From the NCBI RefSeq assembly GCF_002305895.1, contig NZ_CP022203.1, positions 8,590,001 to 8,654,000 of the forward strand: a stretch of DNA of 64,000 nucleotides. The letters are read 5' to 3'. Each line of letters opens with the position of its first letter. Position 1 is the first letter of the stretch. Of this stretch, positions 26,614 through 39,184 are shown one piece after another. Made by a program: the position numbers and the translations under genes. The notes under the pieces are model-generated. The model saw only the letters and a program-made list of their open reading frames with translations, was not told where the DNA came from and made no database searches. The stretch comes from Corallococcus macrosporus DSM 14697 (GTDB lineage: Bacteria > Myxococcota > Myxococcia > Myxococcales > Myxococcaceae).

Positions 26614-28311
26614 GTGTCCACGCACGAGTCTCCCATTTCCGCGCAGGCGCGCATCGCCGAACTCGAGGCGCTGTTGAGCGCCGAGAGGCAGCGCGCCGCG
26701 CAGTTGGAGAGGGAGCGGGACGTGCTGAAAGCCTCGCACGAGAGGCTGCGGCTGGAGTTGGAGTTACTCAAGCGCCGCCTCTTCATGGCCAAGGCGGAGC
26801 GGGTGGACACCCAGCAGTTGGAGTTGGAATTCGCCCAGAAGCTGCGCGCCCTGGAAGAGGTGGCCGGCACACTGGGCATGGCCTCGGCGGAGGCGTCAGG
26901 CGGCGCGGGGGCGAAGCAGAAGTCCAAGCCCAAGGGCCGGCGGGACTTGAAGAGTCTGCCGCTGGAAGAGAGGCGGGTGGTGATTGCGGACCCTCTCTTC
27001 GACGAGCTGGTGGCCCAGGGGAAGGCGGAGAAAATCGGCTTCGAGGAGAGCTGCAAGCTGGCCTGGCAGCGCGGCGGTATGCGGCGCCTCGTCATCGCCC
27101 GGGTGAAGTACCGCACGGTGGGGGCCGACGGGGAGGCCACGCTGGCCTCGGCCATGGCGCCCAAGGAAGTCTTCTTCCGCTGCCTGGCGGCGCCCTCGCT
27201 GCTGGCCCACCTGGCCACCGAGAAGTACTGCGACGGGCTGCCGTTGTTCCGCATGGAGAAGCGCCTGGCCCGCGACGGCGTGGCGGTGGACAGGGGGACG
27301 ATGGCGCGGTGGCTGGAGGACATGGGCGCCACCCTGGGCACCACCGTGGTGGCCGCCATGCGCGAGGAGGCGCTGGCCACCGCCTTCTGCATCGCCACCG
27401 ACGCCACGGGCGTGGCGGTGCAGCCGGCCCCCGCCGAGGGGCCTCGCCAGGCGTGCCGACGCGGCCACTACTTCGTCCAGGTAGTCGACAGGGACGCCGT
27501 CTTCTTCGAGTACACGCCGAAGGAGACGAGCGCCGCGGTGCTGGAGCTCTTCAAGGGCTTCAAGGGCTACGTGCAGGCCGACGCCAAGAGCGTCTACAAC
27601 GCCCTCTTCCGTCCCGCCGAGGACGCGCCCGCTGACGGCGAGGAGGGGGTGTGTCAGGAGGTGGCGTGCTGGGCGCACTGCCGCCGGGGCTTCTGGGAGG
27701 CGGCGACGGCCAAGGACGTCATCGCCAGGGAGGGGCTGGCGCGCATCAGTCGCCTCTTCCAGTTGGAAGCGACATGGAGGGACAAGCCCCCGGAGGAGAT
27801 TCACCGGCTGAGGCATGCCCACCTGCGTGCGCACGTGGACGCCTTCTTCGTCTGGGCCCAGGAGGAGTACGAGAAGGTGCGGGAGCAGCGCGGCCTCTTG
27901 CGCCGGGCCCTCGGTTACGCCGTGCGCCAGCGCGAGGCGCTGCGCTGCTTCCTCGACGACGGACGGCTGCTGCTTGAGAACAACCGCTCCGAGAGAGAAT
28001 TGAGAAGGATTGCCGTCGGACGCAAGGCCTGGCTCTTCGTCGGGAGCGATGACCATGCCGAGCGCGCCGGCCACCTCTTCACCCTCATCGCCACCGCGCG
28101 ACTGCACGGACTCGAGCCCGAGACCTACCTGCGCGACATCCTGCGCGTGCTGGCCCACTGGCCCCACCAGCGCTACCTCGAGCTCGCTCCCAAGTACTGG
28201 GCCGCTACGCGCGCTCGCCTCCTCCCCTCCGAACTCGACGCCGAGGTGGGCGAACTCACCGTCCCGGCGCCGGTTGCGGCCTCGCCCGAAGAGCAGTCGT
28301 CGCCGCGCTGA
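26614..28311 (+). CDS. tnpC: IS66-family transposase TnpC
   Basis: A transposase of about 565 residues. A coiled-coil Leu-zipper region at residues about 10-60 (ARIAELEALLSAERQRAAQ) is followed by a zinc-binding/DUF-type middle and a DDE domain. Catalytic residues are likely the Asp in IATDATGVAV, the Asp in YVQADAKSVYN and the Glu in LENNRSERELRRIAVGRKAW, all standard IS66 blocks. The GTG at 26614 is chosen because the coiled region starts just after it; a GTG at 26590 is also possible. There is no internal stop, so the element may still be active. Confidence 0.88.
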   Translation: MSTHESPISAQARIAELEALLSAERQRAAQLERERDVLKASHERLRLELELLKRRLFMAKAERVDTQQLELEFAQKLRALEEVAGTLGMASAEASGGAGAKQKSKPKGRRDLKSLPLEERRVVIADPLFDELVAQGKAEKIGFEESCKLAWQRGGMRRLVIARVKYRTVGADGEATLASAMAPKEVFFRCLAAPSLLAHLATEKYCDGLPLFRMEKRLARDGVAVDRGTMARWLEDMGATLGTTVVAAMREEALATAFCIATDATGVAVQPAPAEGPRQACRRGHYFVQVVDRDAVFFEYTPKETSAAVLELFKGFKGYVQADAKSVYNALFRPAEDAPADGEEGVCQEVACWAHCRRGFWEAATAKDVIAREGLARISRLFQLEATWRDKPPEEIHRLRHAHLRAHVDAFFVWAQEEYEKVREQRGLLRRALGYAVRQREALRCFLDDGRLLLENNRSERELRRIAVGRKAWLFVGSDDHAERAGHLFTLIATARLHGLEPETYLRDILRVLAHWPHQRYLELAPKYWAATRARLLPSELDAEVGELTVPAPVAASPEEQSSPR

Positions 28312-29283
28312 AAGCGTCCCATTCACGCCGCCAGCATGCGGCGTCCGTCCGGCCTACGGAAGACGGGGCTCGTGCAGCGCATACGGAGGTACAGCTCGAA
28401 GTCGAGGGGCAGGTGCTCGGTACGCGTGGCCACGCTGAGGCTGACGCCAATCTGGCAGTTGGCCACCTTCCCCGCCGAGCCGGTGTACTGCCGCTGGACA
28501 CCCACCGAGTGCTTGCCCTGCTTGAGGAAGCCCGTGTCGTCCACAATCCACGCTTCCACCGACTCCCGCCGCGTCATCGCCTCCAGCGCGTACCTCGCCG
28601 CCTGGCGCCGCACCTCCCGGTCGCTCCACCTCGAGTCCACTGCGAAGTGCAACAGTCGCTGGTGCATTGCATCCACCCGCTCGGGGTCCGGACACGCCCG
28701 GGCGGCGATGGGCTCCACGCTCTTGCGCTCCCCCTCGCCCAGCAGGCCCATGGCGTAGAGGGCGAACGAGCCGCGCCGGCTCTCCTCACCCAGCACGTCG
28801 CCAATTTGCTGGAAGTACCTCTCAAGCCGCTGCACCGCGGCGGCGTTCATGAAGGAGTCCATCTCTCCTTCATGAGTGGGGCCGCTAGTGGCAGATGCAA
28901 CCATGACCTGCCAGCCCAGCCCTCCATCACCCACTCCCCCTTCGGCCTACCCCTGACGCAGTAGTGTTAACACTACTGCGTCAGGGGCCCGAGGGGTGGA
29001 CGGGGAGGCCGAGCAGGCGACGAGAGGTGCGGTGCTGGTTGGCGCGGTGGCAGGTGGGACAGCGCGGCAACCAGGTGGCAATCACCCGCGCCATCGCGAG
29101 TCGTGCGGTGATGAAGCTGTCGTGGAAGTGGCGCTCAGGCCGAGAGGGGCTGCGCGTGGGCTTCAGCCGCCCTTCGGGCCGAGGGGGGAAAACGCCGCGT
29201 GCGTTCGGCCACGAGGAAAGCGTAGCAGCACAGCGCGACGGAGACGTGGTGATGCCAGCCGGGGTAGCGGCGGCCTTCGTAAT

Positions 29284-29375
29284 TGTTGCTGAGCACGGTG
29301 GTTGAGGGAGACCGGCCGGATTTCGGACCGACTCGTTGATGGGAAGCGGGCGCGAGCGGACGAATTGCCCATCAG
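29284..29375. repeat. Left-end subterminal repeats of the transposon
   Basis: The left end carries GGTTGAGGG near 29300, CGTTGATGGG near 29334 and a complementary CCCATCA near 29367, separated by CCGGCCGGA and related blocks. The right end has the same GTTGATGG words. Spaced repeats of this kind are typical transposase binding sites. Confidence 0.55.
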
Positions 29376-29522
29376 CGAGCCGGATTCTTGCGAGTCACCG
29401 TCGTTGAGGTCCGCTGGCGCACCGTAGAGAGGGCGGGGCGCAGCGTGGAGCTGCTACCGCGGCTGGAGCGAGCCGGCGGCGAGTAGGCGGTGGGAGGGGT
29501 GTGGCGACACCCCTACCCACCA

Positions 29523-30173
29523 ATGCCCCGCGAGAAGACTGTGTGGAGAGTTTCGCGGAGCCCCCGAGGAGTCATCCGAAGTCAGAGAGGAGTCAAGTCC
29601 TGGGCCGAGGAAGTGCCCTCGGTGGACGCGGTGCGTCCGGCCCGCTGCCCGGAGTGCGGAGCGGCCAGCAGGCCCGTCGGGGGGGCGCTGGGGCTGCATG
29701 GGCATGGGCTGCGTCAGCGGCAGGTGCTCGGGCCGCTGGAATGGGGAGACGCCGCGCGGGTGCGAGTGGTGGCCGTGCGCCGCTTCCGTTGCACCGCGTG
29801 CGGGGCGACGTGCACCGTCTGCCCCCGGGAGGTGCTGACGCGGCGACTGTACGCGGCCACGGCCATTGGCCTGGCGCTCGCGCTCTTCGGGCTGCTCTCG
29901 CGCCCGGTGGCCGGGGTGCGTGCGCAGGTGAGTCCCTGGCGCGTGGTGGGCCCTGGCAGCGTGGGGCGTTGGTGCGCGCTCGCCGCGTGGGTACGGGCAC
30001 TGCCGCGAGGAGGGCTCTTCCGTGCGCTGCCCGCATGCCCGGAGGACTGGAGCTCCCGGCGCATCGCGGCGCGGGCGGCGGCTGCCCTCGCGGCCCAAGC
30101 GCCCGAGGCGGTAGGGCCCAGCCCTCCACCGCTGCACGTCCTGGCGCCCTTGGGGGCCGCGCACGCAGCATGA
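29523..30173 (+). CDS. Zinc-ribbon protein (DUF6431-like), transposon gene 1
   Basis: A 216-residue protein. Two CxxC pairs, CPECGAAS near residue 44 and CTACGATCTVC near residue 90, form a treble-clef or ribbon that could bind zinc and DNA. Between them are basic segments (HGHGLRQRQVL, ARVRVVAVRRFR). A helical part with a hydrophobic run (ATAIGLALALFGLL) follows. It resembles the DUF6431 proteins that accompany DDE/ExeA-type transposons. ATG 29523 is preferred to the GTG at 29490. Its place ahead of transposase and ATPase suggests a role in end binding or target choice. Confidence 0.65.
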   Translation: MPREKTVWRVSRSPRGVIRSQRGVKSWAEEVPSVDAVRPARCPECGAASRPVGGALGLHGHGLRQRQVLGPLEWGDAARVRVVAVRRFRCTACGATCTVCPREVLTRRLYAATAIGLALALFGLLSRPVAGVRAQVSPWRVVGPGSVGRWCALAAWVRALPRGGLFRALPACPEDWSSRRIAARAAAALAAQAPEAVGPSPPPLHVLAPLGAAHAA

Positions 30174-30318
30174 GGGGCTGCCCACGCCTCCGAGTGCGCG
30201 GCACCCCCGCCTTCCCTTCCCACCCGACAGCCCCGCTGCGCACCCTCCTGGGGCCCCGGCACCTTCCCGGCCCTGGCCCGCCCTCTCATTCCTCGCGGCG
30301 GGCTGCCTGGAGGAGTGC

Positions 30319-31683
30319 ATGGACGAGCTGTCTCCCAATTCTCACGCAGAGGCCGTGGCCGTCTTTCGCCACGGCGTCATCGGCGCCCTGACTCAAGCCG
30401 AGCTCGACCGCGGCCAGTTGGCGGCGGCGCTTTCGCAACTGGCCACCCAGCGCTTCCGGCCCCCTGGGGCGGACGCGACGCGCAGCTTCTCGGTGCCGAC
30501 GCTGGAGCGGTGGTACTACGCCTTTCGCAGGCGAGGACTGGCGGGACTGACGCCCCAGCCTCGGCGCGACAAGGGCCGGGCGCAGGAGGTGCCGGGGCCG
30601 CTGCGCGAATTGCTGTGCGACATCCGCCGCGAGCACCCTTCGGCGTCCGTCGCCCTCATTTTGCGCACGCTGGTGGCCGACGGGCGCATGCAGGGGGGCG
30701 CCGTCTCCGCTTCCACCGTCCGCCGCCTCTTCCACCAGGAGGGCCTGGACAGGGTGGCCCTGCGCGACTCGGCGGGGAGCCGCACGCGCCTGAGGTGGCA
30801 GGTGGAGCGCCCCATGGCCCTGTGGCACGGGGACGTCTGCCACGGCCCCGCGCTCGAGGTAGGCGGCAAGTCCCGCCCCCTGCGCGTGCACGCCCTGCTG
30901 GACGATGCCAGCCGCTACGTCGTGGCCCTGGAGGCCCACCACTCCGAGAGGGAGGTGGACATGCTGGGCCTCTTCGTGCGCGCGCTGCGCCGTCACGGCA
31001 AGCCGGACGCCCTCTACCTGGACAATGGCGCCACCTACCGGGGGGACACCCTGGCCACCGCGTGCGCGCGTCTGGGCATTTCCCTCTTGCACGCCAGGCC
31101 CTATGACGCGCCCGCGCGCGGGAAAATGGAGCGCTTCTGGCGCACGCTGCGGGAGGGCTGCCTGGACTTCCTGGGGCCGGTGGCCAGCCTCCACGACGTC
31201 AATGTCCGGCTGTGGGCCTTCCTCGACGCGCACTACCACGCCGCCGCGCACTCGCGTCTCGTCGGCCGCACGCCCGCGTCCGTCTTCGGGGCCCACCCGC
31301 GCGCGCCGGACGGCCTGGACGAGAAGGCCCTGGCCGACGCGCTCACCGTGCGCATTCGCCGGCGCGTACGGCGAGACACCACCGTGGCGCTGGACGGCGT
31401 GGACTACGAGTTGGACGCGGGCCACCTGGCCGGACGCCTCGTCTTCCTCTGCCGCACCCTGGTGGACGCCGACGCGGCGCCCTGGGTGGAAGTGGACGGC
31501 CAGCGGCTGCCCCTGCACCCGGTGGACGCGGTGCGCAACGCCCGCAGAGAGAGGCCCTACCGCAAACCGCACCTCGACGAGACGGCCCCACGCCACCCGG
31601 CCTTCGCGCCGGCCCAGGCGCTGCTGGACAGGGCTGTCGGCCGCCCTCCCGCGCACGCGCAGCAGGACGGAGGTGACGAATGA
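30319..31683 (+). CDS. DD35E transposase/integrase (rve fold), transposon gene 2
   Basis: A 454-residue transposase. The N-terminal 140 residues hold helix-turn-helix segments (FSVPTLERWYYAFRRRGLAGL, and SASTVRRLFHQEGL). The RNase H-like core has Asp172 (LWHGDVCHG), Asp235 (LYLDNGATY) and Glu271 (GKMERFWRTLRE), with exactly 35 residues between the second Asp and Glu. The C-terminal region has a small beta-barrel-like segment (VALDGVDYELDAGHLAGR) as in Mu/TniA/IS481-type enzymes. ATG 30319 has AGGAG upstream. It overlaps the ATPase gene by ATGA. Confidence 0.9.
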   Translation: MDELSPNSHAEAVAVFRHGVIGALTQAELDRGQLAAALSQLATQRFRPPGADATRSFSVPTLERWYYAFRRRGLAGLTPQPRRDKGRAQEVPGPLRELLCDIRREHPSASVALILRTLVADGRMQGGAVSASTVRRLFHQEGLDRVALRDSAGSRTRLRWQVERPMALWHGDVCHGPALEVGGKSRPLRVHALLDDASRYVVALEAHHSEREVDMLGLFVRALRRHGKPDALYLDNGATYRGDTLATACARLGISLLHARPYDAPARGKMERFWRTLREGCLDFLGPVASLHDVNVRLWAFLDAHYHAAAHSRLVGRTPASVFGAHPRAPDGLDEKALADALTVRIRRRVRRDTTVALDGVDYELDAGHLAGRLVFLCRTLVDADAAPWVEVDGQRLPLHPVDAVRNARRERPYRKPHLDETAPRHPAFAPAQALLDRAVGRPPAHAQQDGGDE

Positions 31684-32495
31684 CGCCCGCGTACCTGGGC
31701 CACTTCGGCCTCACCTTCGCGCCCTTCTCCAAGGAGGTTTCGGACGCGGACTTATGGCTGCCCACCTCCAAGGCCGCCCTCGTGGAGGAGTTGGGCGAGG
31801 CCCTGCGCAACCGCGCCAGCGTCGTGCTCACCGGCGAGCCGGGCGTGGGCAAGACGTGTGTCTTGCGAGCGCTGCGACACCGGCTGCCTGCCCAGGGCTT
31901 CCGTCTGACGTACTGTCACAACGCCACCCTGGGCCGCCGCGACTTCTACCGCCAGCTGTGCCTGGCGCTCGGCCTCAAGCCGTCGGCCACCGCGGCCGCC
32001 GTCTTCTACTCGGTGACGACTCACGTCGAGCAACTGGGCGCCGAGAAGCTGCACCCCGTCTTCCTGCTGGACGAGGCCCACCTGCTCCACCAGGACGTGC
32101 TGGACCACCTCCACATCCTCCTCAACTACCAGTGGGACTCACGCGCGCTGCTCTCGCTCATCCTCGTCGGGTTGCCCGAGCTGGAGTCACGCATGGTGCG
32201 CAGGCACAACCGCAGCCTCTACTCGCGCCTGCACACCCGGCTGCGCATTGAGCCACTCACCCCAGAGGACACCGCGGAGTACCTCCGGGTGCGGCTGGCC
32301 CGCGCTGGGTGCGACCGCGAACTCTTCGCCTCGGACGCACTCGCCATGCTGCACGAGGCGGCCAGTGGCGCGCTGCGTGACGTGGACCGGCTCGCCACGG
32401 CGGCGCTGCGCGAGGCCGCTCGGCGAAGGAAGAAGCTGGTGGAGCGCGACGTGCTGGCCCGCGTGCTCGACACCGTCGGAATCGACGAGCCGTAG
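31680..32495 (+). CDS. ExeA/TniB-like AAA ATPase, transposon gene 3
   Basis: A 271-residue AAA+ ATPase. The start GHFGLTFAPFSKEV is the ExeA-type entry. Walker A is LTGEPGVGKTCVL near residue 50, Walker B is VFLLDEAHLLH near residue 122, sensor-like ILVGLPELESRM follows, and the C-terminal helical lid ends the protein. By analogy with TnsC, TniB and MuB it should bind target DNA and activate the transposase. Its start overlaps the transposase stop. No TniQ, resolvase or cargo gene is present. Confidence 0.88.
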   Translation: MTPAYLGHFGLTFAPFSKEVSDADLWLPTSKAALVEELGEALRNRASVVLTGEPGVGKTCVLRALRHRLPAQGFRLTYCHNATLGRRDFYRQLCLALGLKPSATAAAVFYSVTTHVEQLGAEKLHPVFLLDEAHLLHQDVLDHLHILLNYQWDSRALLSLILVGLPELESRMVRRHNRSLYSRLHTRLRIEPLTPEDTAEYLRVRLARAGCDRELFASDALAMLHEAASGALRDVDRLATAALREAARRRKKLVERDVLARVLDTVGIDEP

Positions 32496-32584
32496 AGTTT
32501 GAAAGCATCACGGGCTTGCGCGCTACGCGCGCTCGCCCTTGATGTCCATCACGCTGCGCGGCGCGCTGACGCGCGCCTCCAGCG

Positions 32585-32637
32585 ATGGCCATCAACCAGC
32601 CGGATTACCCGGCCATCAACAAAGCTGCGCGGCAACA
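32585..32637. repeat. Right-end subterminal repeats of the transposon
   Basis: Two copies of GGCCATCAAC (complement GTTGATGGCC) are separated by CAGCCGGATTACCC, giving a small palindrome CCGG-ATTA-CCGG-like core, and end in AAAGCTGCGCGGCAACA. The matching words at the left end point to transposase binding sites. A diverged copy of this whole end lies at 9018-9076. Confidence 0.65.
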
Positions 32638-33948
32638 GTAATGGTCCAGCCCCAGCTCCCCCTTGAGGTCTTCGTAGACGCGCTCGGTTCTCCATCGCTG
32701 CATCACCAGACGGATGAGCTGCCGCTTCGTTCGTCCTTCTGGCAGGGAAATCAGGAAGTAGTTGGCGGGCTCGGGCTCGCCGTCTCGCCATTCAATGAGC
32801 AACGTCAGGGGCTCCTGCTCGCGCTGGGGGACGCCCGCGGCGACGACGCGGCGCAGGGCAAAGCGTGCTGACAAGGCGTCTTGCGTGCCCTGGCGCCAGG
32901 TGCACCGTCGGAAGCCGCCTCGTTCATGAATGCGCCAGGCCAGGTCCGAAACGCTTTGCGCGTCCTTTCGAGGACGGCCCTTCGCGTCCAGGAGGCGGAC
33001 GCCCGTTTGCGCAGCCACCGCGACGGCGTAATGCAAGCCCAGCGCGCGAAGGCGCGCACGGAAGTCGCTGGAGTTGCCGTAGGCGCTGTCCGCCAGGAGG
33101 ACTCCTGGCGCCACGCCGTCCTCCACGGCCCGCTCAATCATTCGCAGCGCCAGTTGAGGCTTGGTTTGGAAGGAAACCTCGGCGGGAATTCGGGCCTCGC
33201 GGCGGCGCGCCTCGTCGTTGGCCCAGCACTCGGGGAGGTACAGCTCGAAGTCGAGGGGCAGGTGCTCGGTACGCGTGGCCACGCTGAGGCTGACGCCAAT
33301 CTGGCAGTTGGCCACCTTCCCCGCCGAGCCGGTGTACTGCCGCTGGACACCCACCGAGTGCTTGCCCTGCTTGAGGAAGCCCGTGTCGTCCACAATCCAC
33401 GCTTCCACCGACTCCCGCCGCGTCATCGCCTCCAGCGCGTACCTCGCCGCCTGGCGCCGCACCTCCCGGTCGCTCCACCTCGAGTCCACCGCGAAGTGCA
33501 ACAGTCGCTGGTGCATGGCATCCACCCGCTCGGGGTCCGGACACGCCCGGGCGGCGATGGGCTCCACGCTCTTGCGCTCCCCCTCGCCCAGCAGCCCCAT
33601 GGCGTAGAGGGCGAACGAGCCGCGTCGGCTCTCCTCGCCCAGCACCTCGCCGATTTGCTGGAAGTACCTCTCAAGCCGCTGCACCGCAGCGGCGTTCATG
33701 AAGGTGTCCATATCTCCTTCATGAGTGGGGCCGCTGGTGGCAGATGCAACCATGACCTGCCAGCCCAGCCCTCCATCACCCACTCCCCCTTCGGCCTACC
33801 CCTGACGCAGTAGTGTTAAGTACGGCACTAAAGACTCCTGAACGAATCCAAAACGGAGCAGGAATGGGCAAGGCCCCTGCATTCGTCTCGGAACTTGTGG
33901 CTACCCATTTAGAATGAGCTGGGGGCGAGCTCCGTCGACGCTGCGGGG

Positions 33949-34799
33949 CTATCGCATCCGGAATGACAGACAGTAATAGAACGACGCCACCTGCTCCTCG
34001 ATGACGTCGAATGCGCCCGGAGGCAGCAGCTCCCGGGGACAGTGTGGGTTCCACGAGTAGAACGTGATGGCGCGGAACGCGGCGCGCTGGAGCAGCGAGG
34101 GCCGGAAGGCCGGGTCCAGTTGCTCGTCAACGACGACCAGCGGCGTGCCCGGCTTCGCCACGCGCGCCATCTCCGCCAGGGCCTGTGCGGGGGCCCGGTA
34201 GCCGCCAATGCCTCCCACGTGAAACACCCGGTCGAACGACGCATCCGGGAAGGGCAGCGCGTGCGCGTCCGCCATCATCAGCCGCACGCCCTCGAAGGCC
34301 CCGGAGCGCAGCCGCCGCTTGCAGTGCTTGAGCATGCCCTCGCTCAGGTCCACGCCCCACACCTCCACGTCGAGCCCCGGCGGCAGCCGCTCCCGCAGCA
34401 GCGGCAGGTTCGCGCCCGAGCCCACGCCCACCTCCAGCACCCGCACCGGGCTCCCGTCCTCGTGCGGCGTCAACGCACCAAGCGCCACGCGGCGCATGTA
34501 CCCCGCGCGCATGCGCGCTTCCGACACGGACTGGAGCACCGGCGTCAGCAGCGTCGTCAGCGGGTCATGCAGCACCGGCAGCCCGTCATAGATGACGCGC
34601 ATCAGCCGGTCCGTCCCGCGCACCGCGTCCTCGCGGTACAGCCGCGCCATGCCGCGCGCCACGCTCCACGCCTCGCCGCAGCCACCGCAGCGCAGCCGCC
34701 CGTCGCGGATGCGGCCTCGCGCCTCCTGCCCGTGGAACACCAGCGTCCCGCCGCACGCCGGACACGCCAGCAGCGCCACGTCTCGGACACGCACCCCGT

Positions 34800-34803
<4 letters not shown>
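33949..34803 (-). CDS. SAM-dependent methyltransferase with Trm112-like zinc ribbon
   Basis: A 284-residue protein. Residues 12-50 form a zinc ribbon (CPACGG ... CGGCGEAW, two CxxC pairs) like Trm112. The methyltransferase domain has motif I VLEVGVGSGANLPLL near residue 122, motif II GVDLSEGMLK and motif IV/post MADAHALPFPDASFD, the pattern of class I UbiE/Methyltransf_11 enzymes. The acceptor is unknown; a quinone, lipid or small-molecule substrate is plausible. It starts inside the stop of the kinase gene (ATGA), so the two are co-expressed. Confidence 0.88.
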
Positions 34804-38339
<3,536 letters not shown>

Positions 38340-38479
38340 CAGTGGGGGGCCGCCCGCCCGGATGATAACGGGAACGACTGGCGGCGGTAGGACTGATTCC
38401 AGAAGCACCGTAATGCCCGGCTCACCGGGCAAATAAGGTGAAGCCTGGGCGACAGGTCAGCCACTACCCAGGCACGGGC

Positions 38480-39148
38480 TCAGCCCCCGCCGAAGACACT
38501 GGCCAGGCTGCGGCCGCCCTGCACCGCGCCGTAGAAGAGGACGCCGAAGTAGGTGAGCGTGCCCACCGTCATCCCATGCCCCATGAGGATGAAGTAGCCG
38601 TCGCGCTGGAGGATGCCGATGGCGAAGAAGAGCGCGGCGAGCGCGGGCAGCGTATTGCTGAATGGAATCAGGCCAAAGGGCATCATCAGCAGCACGCCCG
38701 CGAAGAAGAGCATGAAGCCGTTGAAGCGGTTGGTGCTGGAGCCATGGGTGAGCGCCAGCAGCCGCGGCTTGCTCAGCCGGTCCACGTACTTGGTGAAGAC
38801 CTCCGCGCCCTTGTCCAGCGCCGGCGCCAGGTTGGTGCGCAGCAGCGGCTTGTCCAGCAGCTTGCGGGGCAGCCAGGGCGTCCGGTTGAACGTCACGCCC
38901 ACGCCGATGAGGACGATGAGCAGGCCGAACACCGTGGACACGCCCGGAATCGACACGGGCAGCAGGAAGGGGAAGGTCAGGATGCAGCAGAAGAGGAGCA
39001 GGCCCTGCTCGCCGCACGCCTGCATCAACTCCCGCACCGTCAGGGATTCGGGCAGCCGCGCGGACAACTCGCGGAGGGTGGCGGAGAGCTGGGCCTGGGT
39101 GTCCGAGAAACCCGTGGACGATGAGGGGGTAGGCGAAGGCGTCGACAT
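38480..39148 (-). CDS. ExoD-family membrane protein
   Basis: A 222-residue inner-membrane protein of the exopolysaccharide-synthesis ExoD family. The family core is seen in LMQACGEQGLLLFCCILTFPFLLPVSIPG, given here as the first membrane block, then TFNRTPWLPRKLL, a second helical block FMLFFAGVLLMMPFGLIPFSNTLPA, and ILQRDGYFILMG. Four to five membrane spans are likely. ExoD affects exopolysaccharide production in rhizobia; the biochemical activity is not settled. It lies between the kinase gene and a DUF2378 gene on the same strand. Confidence 0.88.
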   Translation of the reverse strand: MSTPSPTPSSSTGFSDTQAQLSATLRELSARLPESLTVRELMQACGEQGLLLFCCILTFPFLLPVSIPGVSTVFGLLIVLIGVGVTFNRTPWLPRKLLDKPLLRTNLAPALDKGAEVFTKYVDRLSKPRLLALTHGSSTNRFNGFMLFFAGVLLMMPFGLIPFSNTLPALAALFFAIGILQRDGYFILMGHGMTVGTLTYFGVLFYGAVQGGRSLASVFGGG

Positions 39149-39184
39149 TTCAGGCCGTCACTACCACGGCCCATCCGCCGATGC

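Larger units (their letters stand above)
25804..28384 (+). mobile_element. IS66-family insertion sequence, complete
   Basis: A 2581-bp element with inverted ends of about 24 bp (GTATCCGCTGCACGAGCC at the left, GTATGCGCTGCACGAGCC on the complement of the right). It is flanked by an exact 8-bp target duplication GGAGGTAC at 25796-25803 and 28385-28392, the size known for IS66. The intact IS701 copy 2 shows the single target at the equivalent place near 33233-33240, proving the insertion point. It carries tnpA, tnpB and tnpC. Confidence 0.95.
25056..28862 (-). pseudogene. IS701-family transposase, copy 1, interrupted by IS66
   Basis: The N-terminal part (ATG 28862, with AAGGAGA upstream) runs to 28393 and contains WIVDDTGFLKQGKHSVGVQ, the first catalytic Asp block of IS701/DDE_5 transposases. 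The rest continues at 25795 down to the stop at 25056, with LADSAYGNSSDFR (second Asp) and RTERVYEDLKGELGLDHYEGR (Glu block). IS66 entered at the codons for LYLPECW. Apart from the insertion the frame is intact, so the event is probably recent. This copy keeps the C-terminal end (GRRYPGWHHHVSVALCCYAF) lost from the main part of copy 2. Confidence 0.9.
24892..28966 (-). mobile_element. IS701-family element, copy 1, split by IS66
   Basis: The ends CACTACTGCGTCAGGGG (left) and CCCCTGACGCAGTAGTG (right) are inverted repeats, and the element is flanked by TTAA at 24888-24891 and 28967-28970. Leaving out the IS66 insertion and its duplicate target, the element is 1486 bp, the same as copy 2. The interrupted segments are 24892-25803 and 28393-28966. 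It lies in the same orientation as copy 2, sharing one TTAA with it. Confidence 0.92.
29284..32637 (+). mobile_element. 3.35-kb three-gene transposon with DD35E transposase and AAA ATPase
   Basis: The element is flanked by a 5-bp target duplication GTAAT (29279-29283 and 32638-32642); the uninterrupted target is seen in copy 1 near 25199-25203. Its tips are 5'-TGT...ACA-3': TGTTGCTGAGCA at the left and TGTTGCCGCGCA on the complement of the right, 10 of 12 matching. It carries a zinc-ribbon gene, a transposase and an ATPase in one direction. Tip sequence, duplication length and gene content resemble Tn5053/Tn7/Mu-type transposition rather than a simple IS. Confidence 0.9.
29135..33711 (-). pseudogene. 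IS701-family transposase, copy 2, interrupted
   Basis: The ATG at 33711 (AAGGAGAT upstream) opens a frame with all three catalytic blocks: VDDTGFLKQGKHS, LADSAYGNSSDF and RTERVYEDLKGELGLDHY. Directly after LDHY the frame runs into the inserted transposon and stops after ten or so foreign residues. The last 45 codons (GRRYPGWHHHVS...) lie on the far side of the insert and end at 29135. All of the catalytic core remains, so the truncated product might still fold. Confidence 0.88.
28971..33815 (-). mobile_element. IS701-family element, copy 2, split by a three-gene transposon
   Basis: It has the same ends as copy 1 and abuts it through TTAA (28967-28970); the right flank is TTAA at 33816-33819. 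The two IS701 pieces (28971-29283 and 32643-33815) add up to 1486 bp, the size of copy 1. The pieces are nearly identical in sequence to copy 1 over their whole length, so the two insertions are recent relative to each other. Confidence 0.92.

Noticed and set aside
29279-32642. CRISPR-associated Tn7-like transposon
   Set aside because: There is no TniQ and no cas gene inside the element; the CRISPR locus lies 20 kb away and is of a different kind.
24888-33819. Prophage or integrative conjugative element
   Set aside because: No integrase of the tyrosine or serine type, no tRNA, and no phage or transfer genes. Every boundary is explained by IS elements and transposons.
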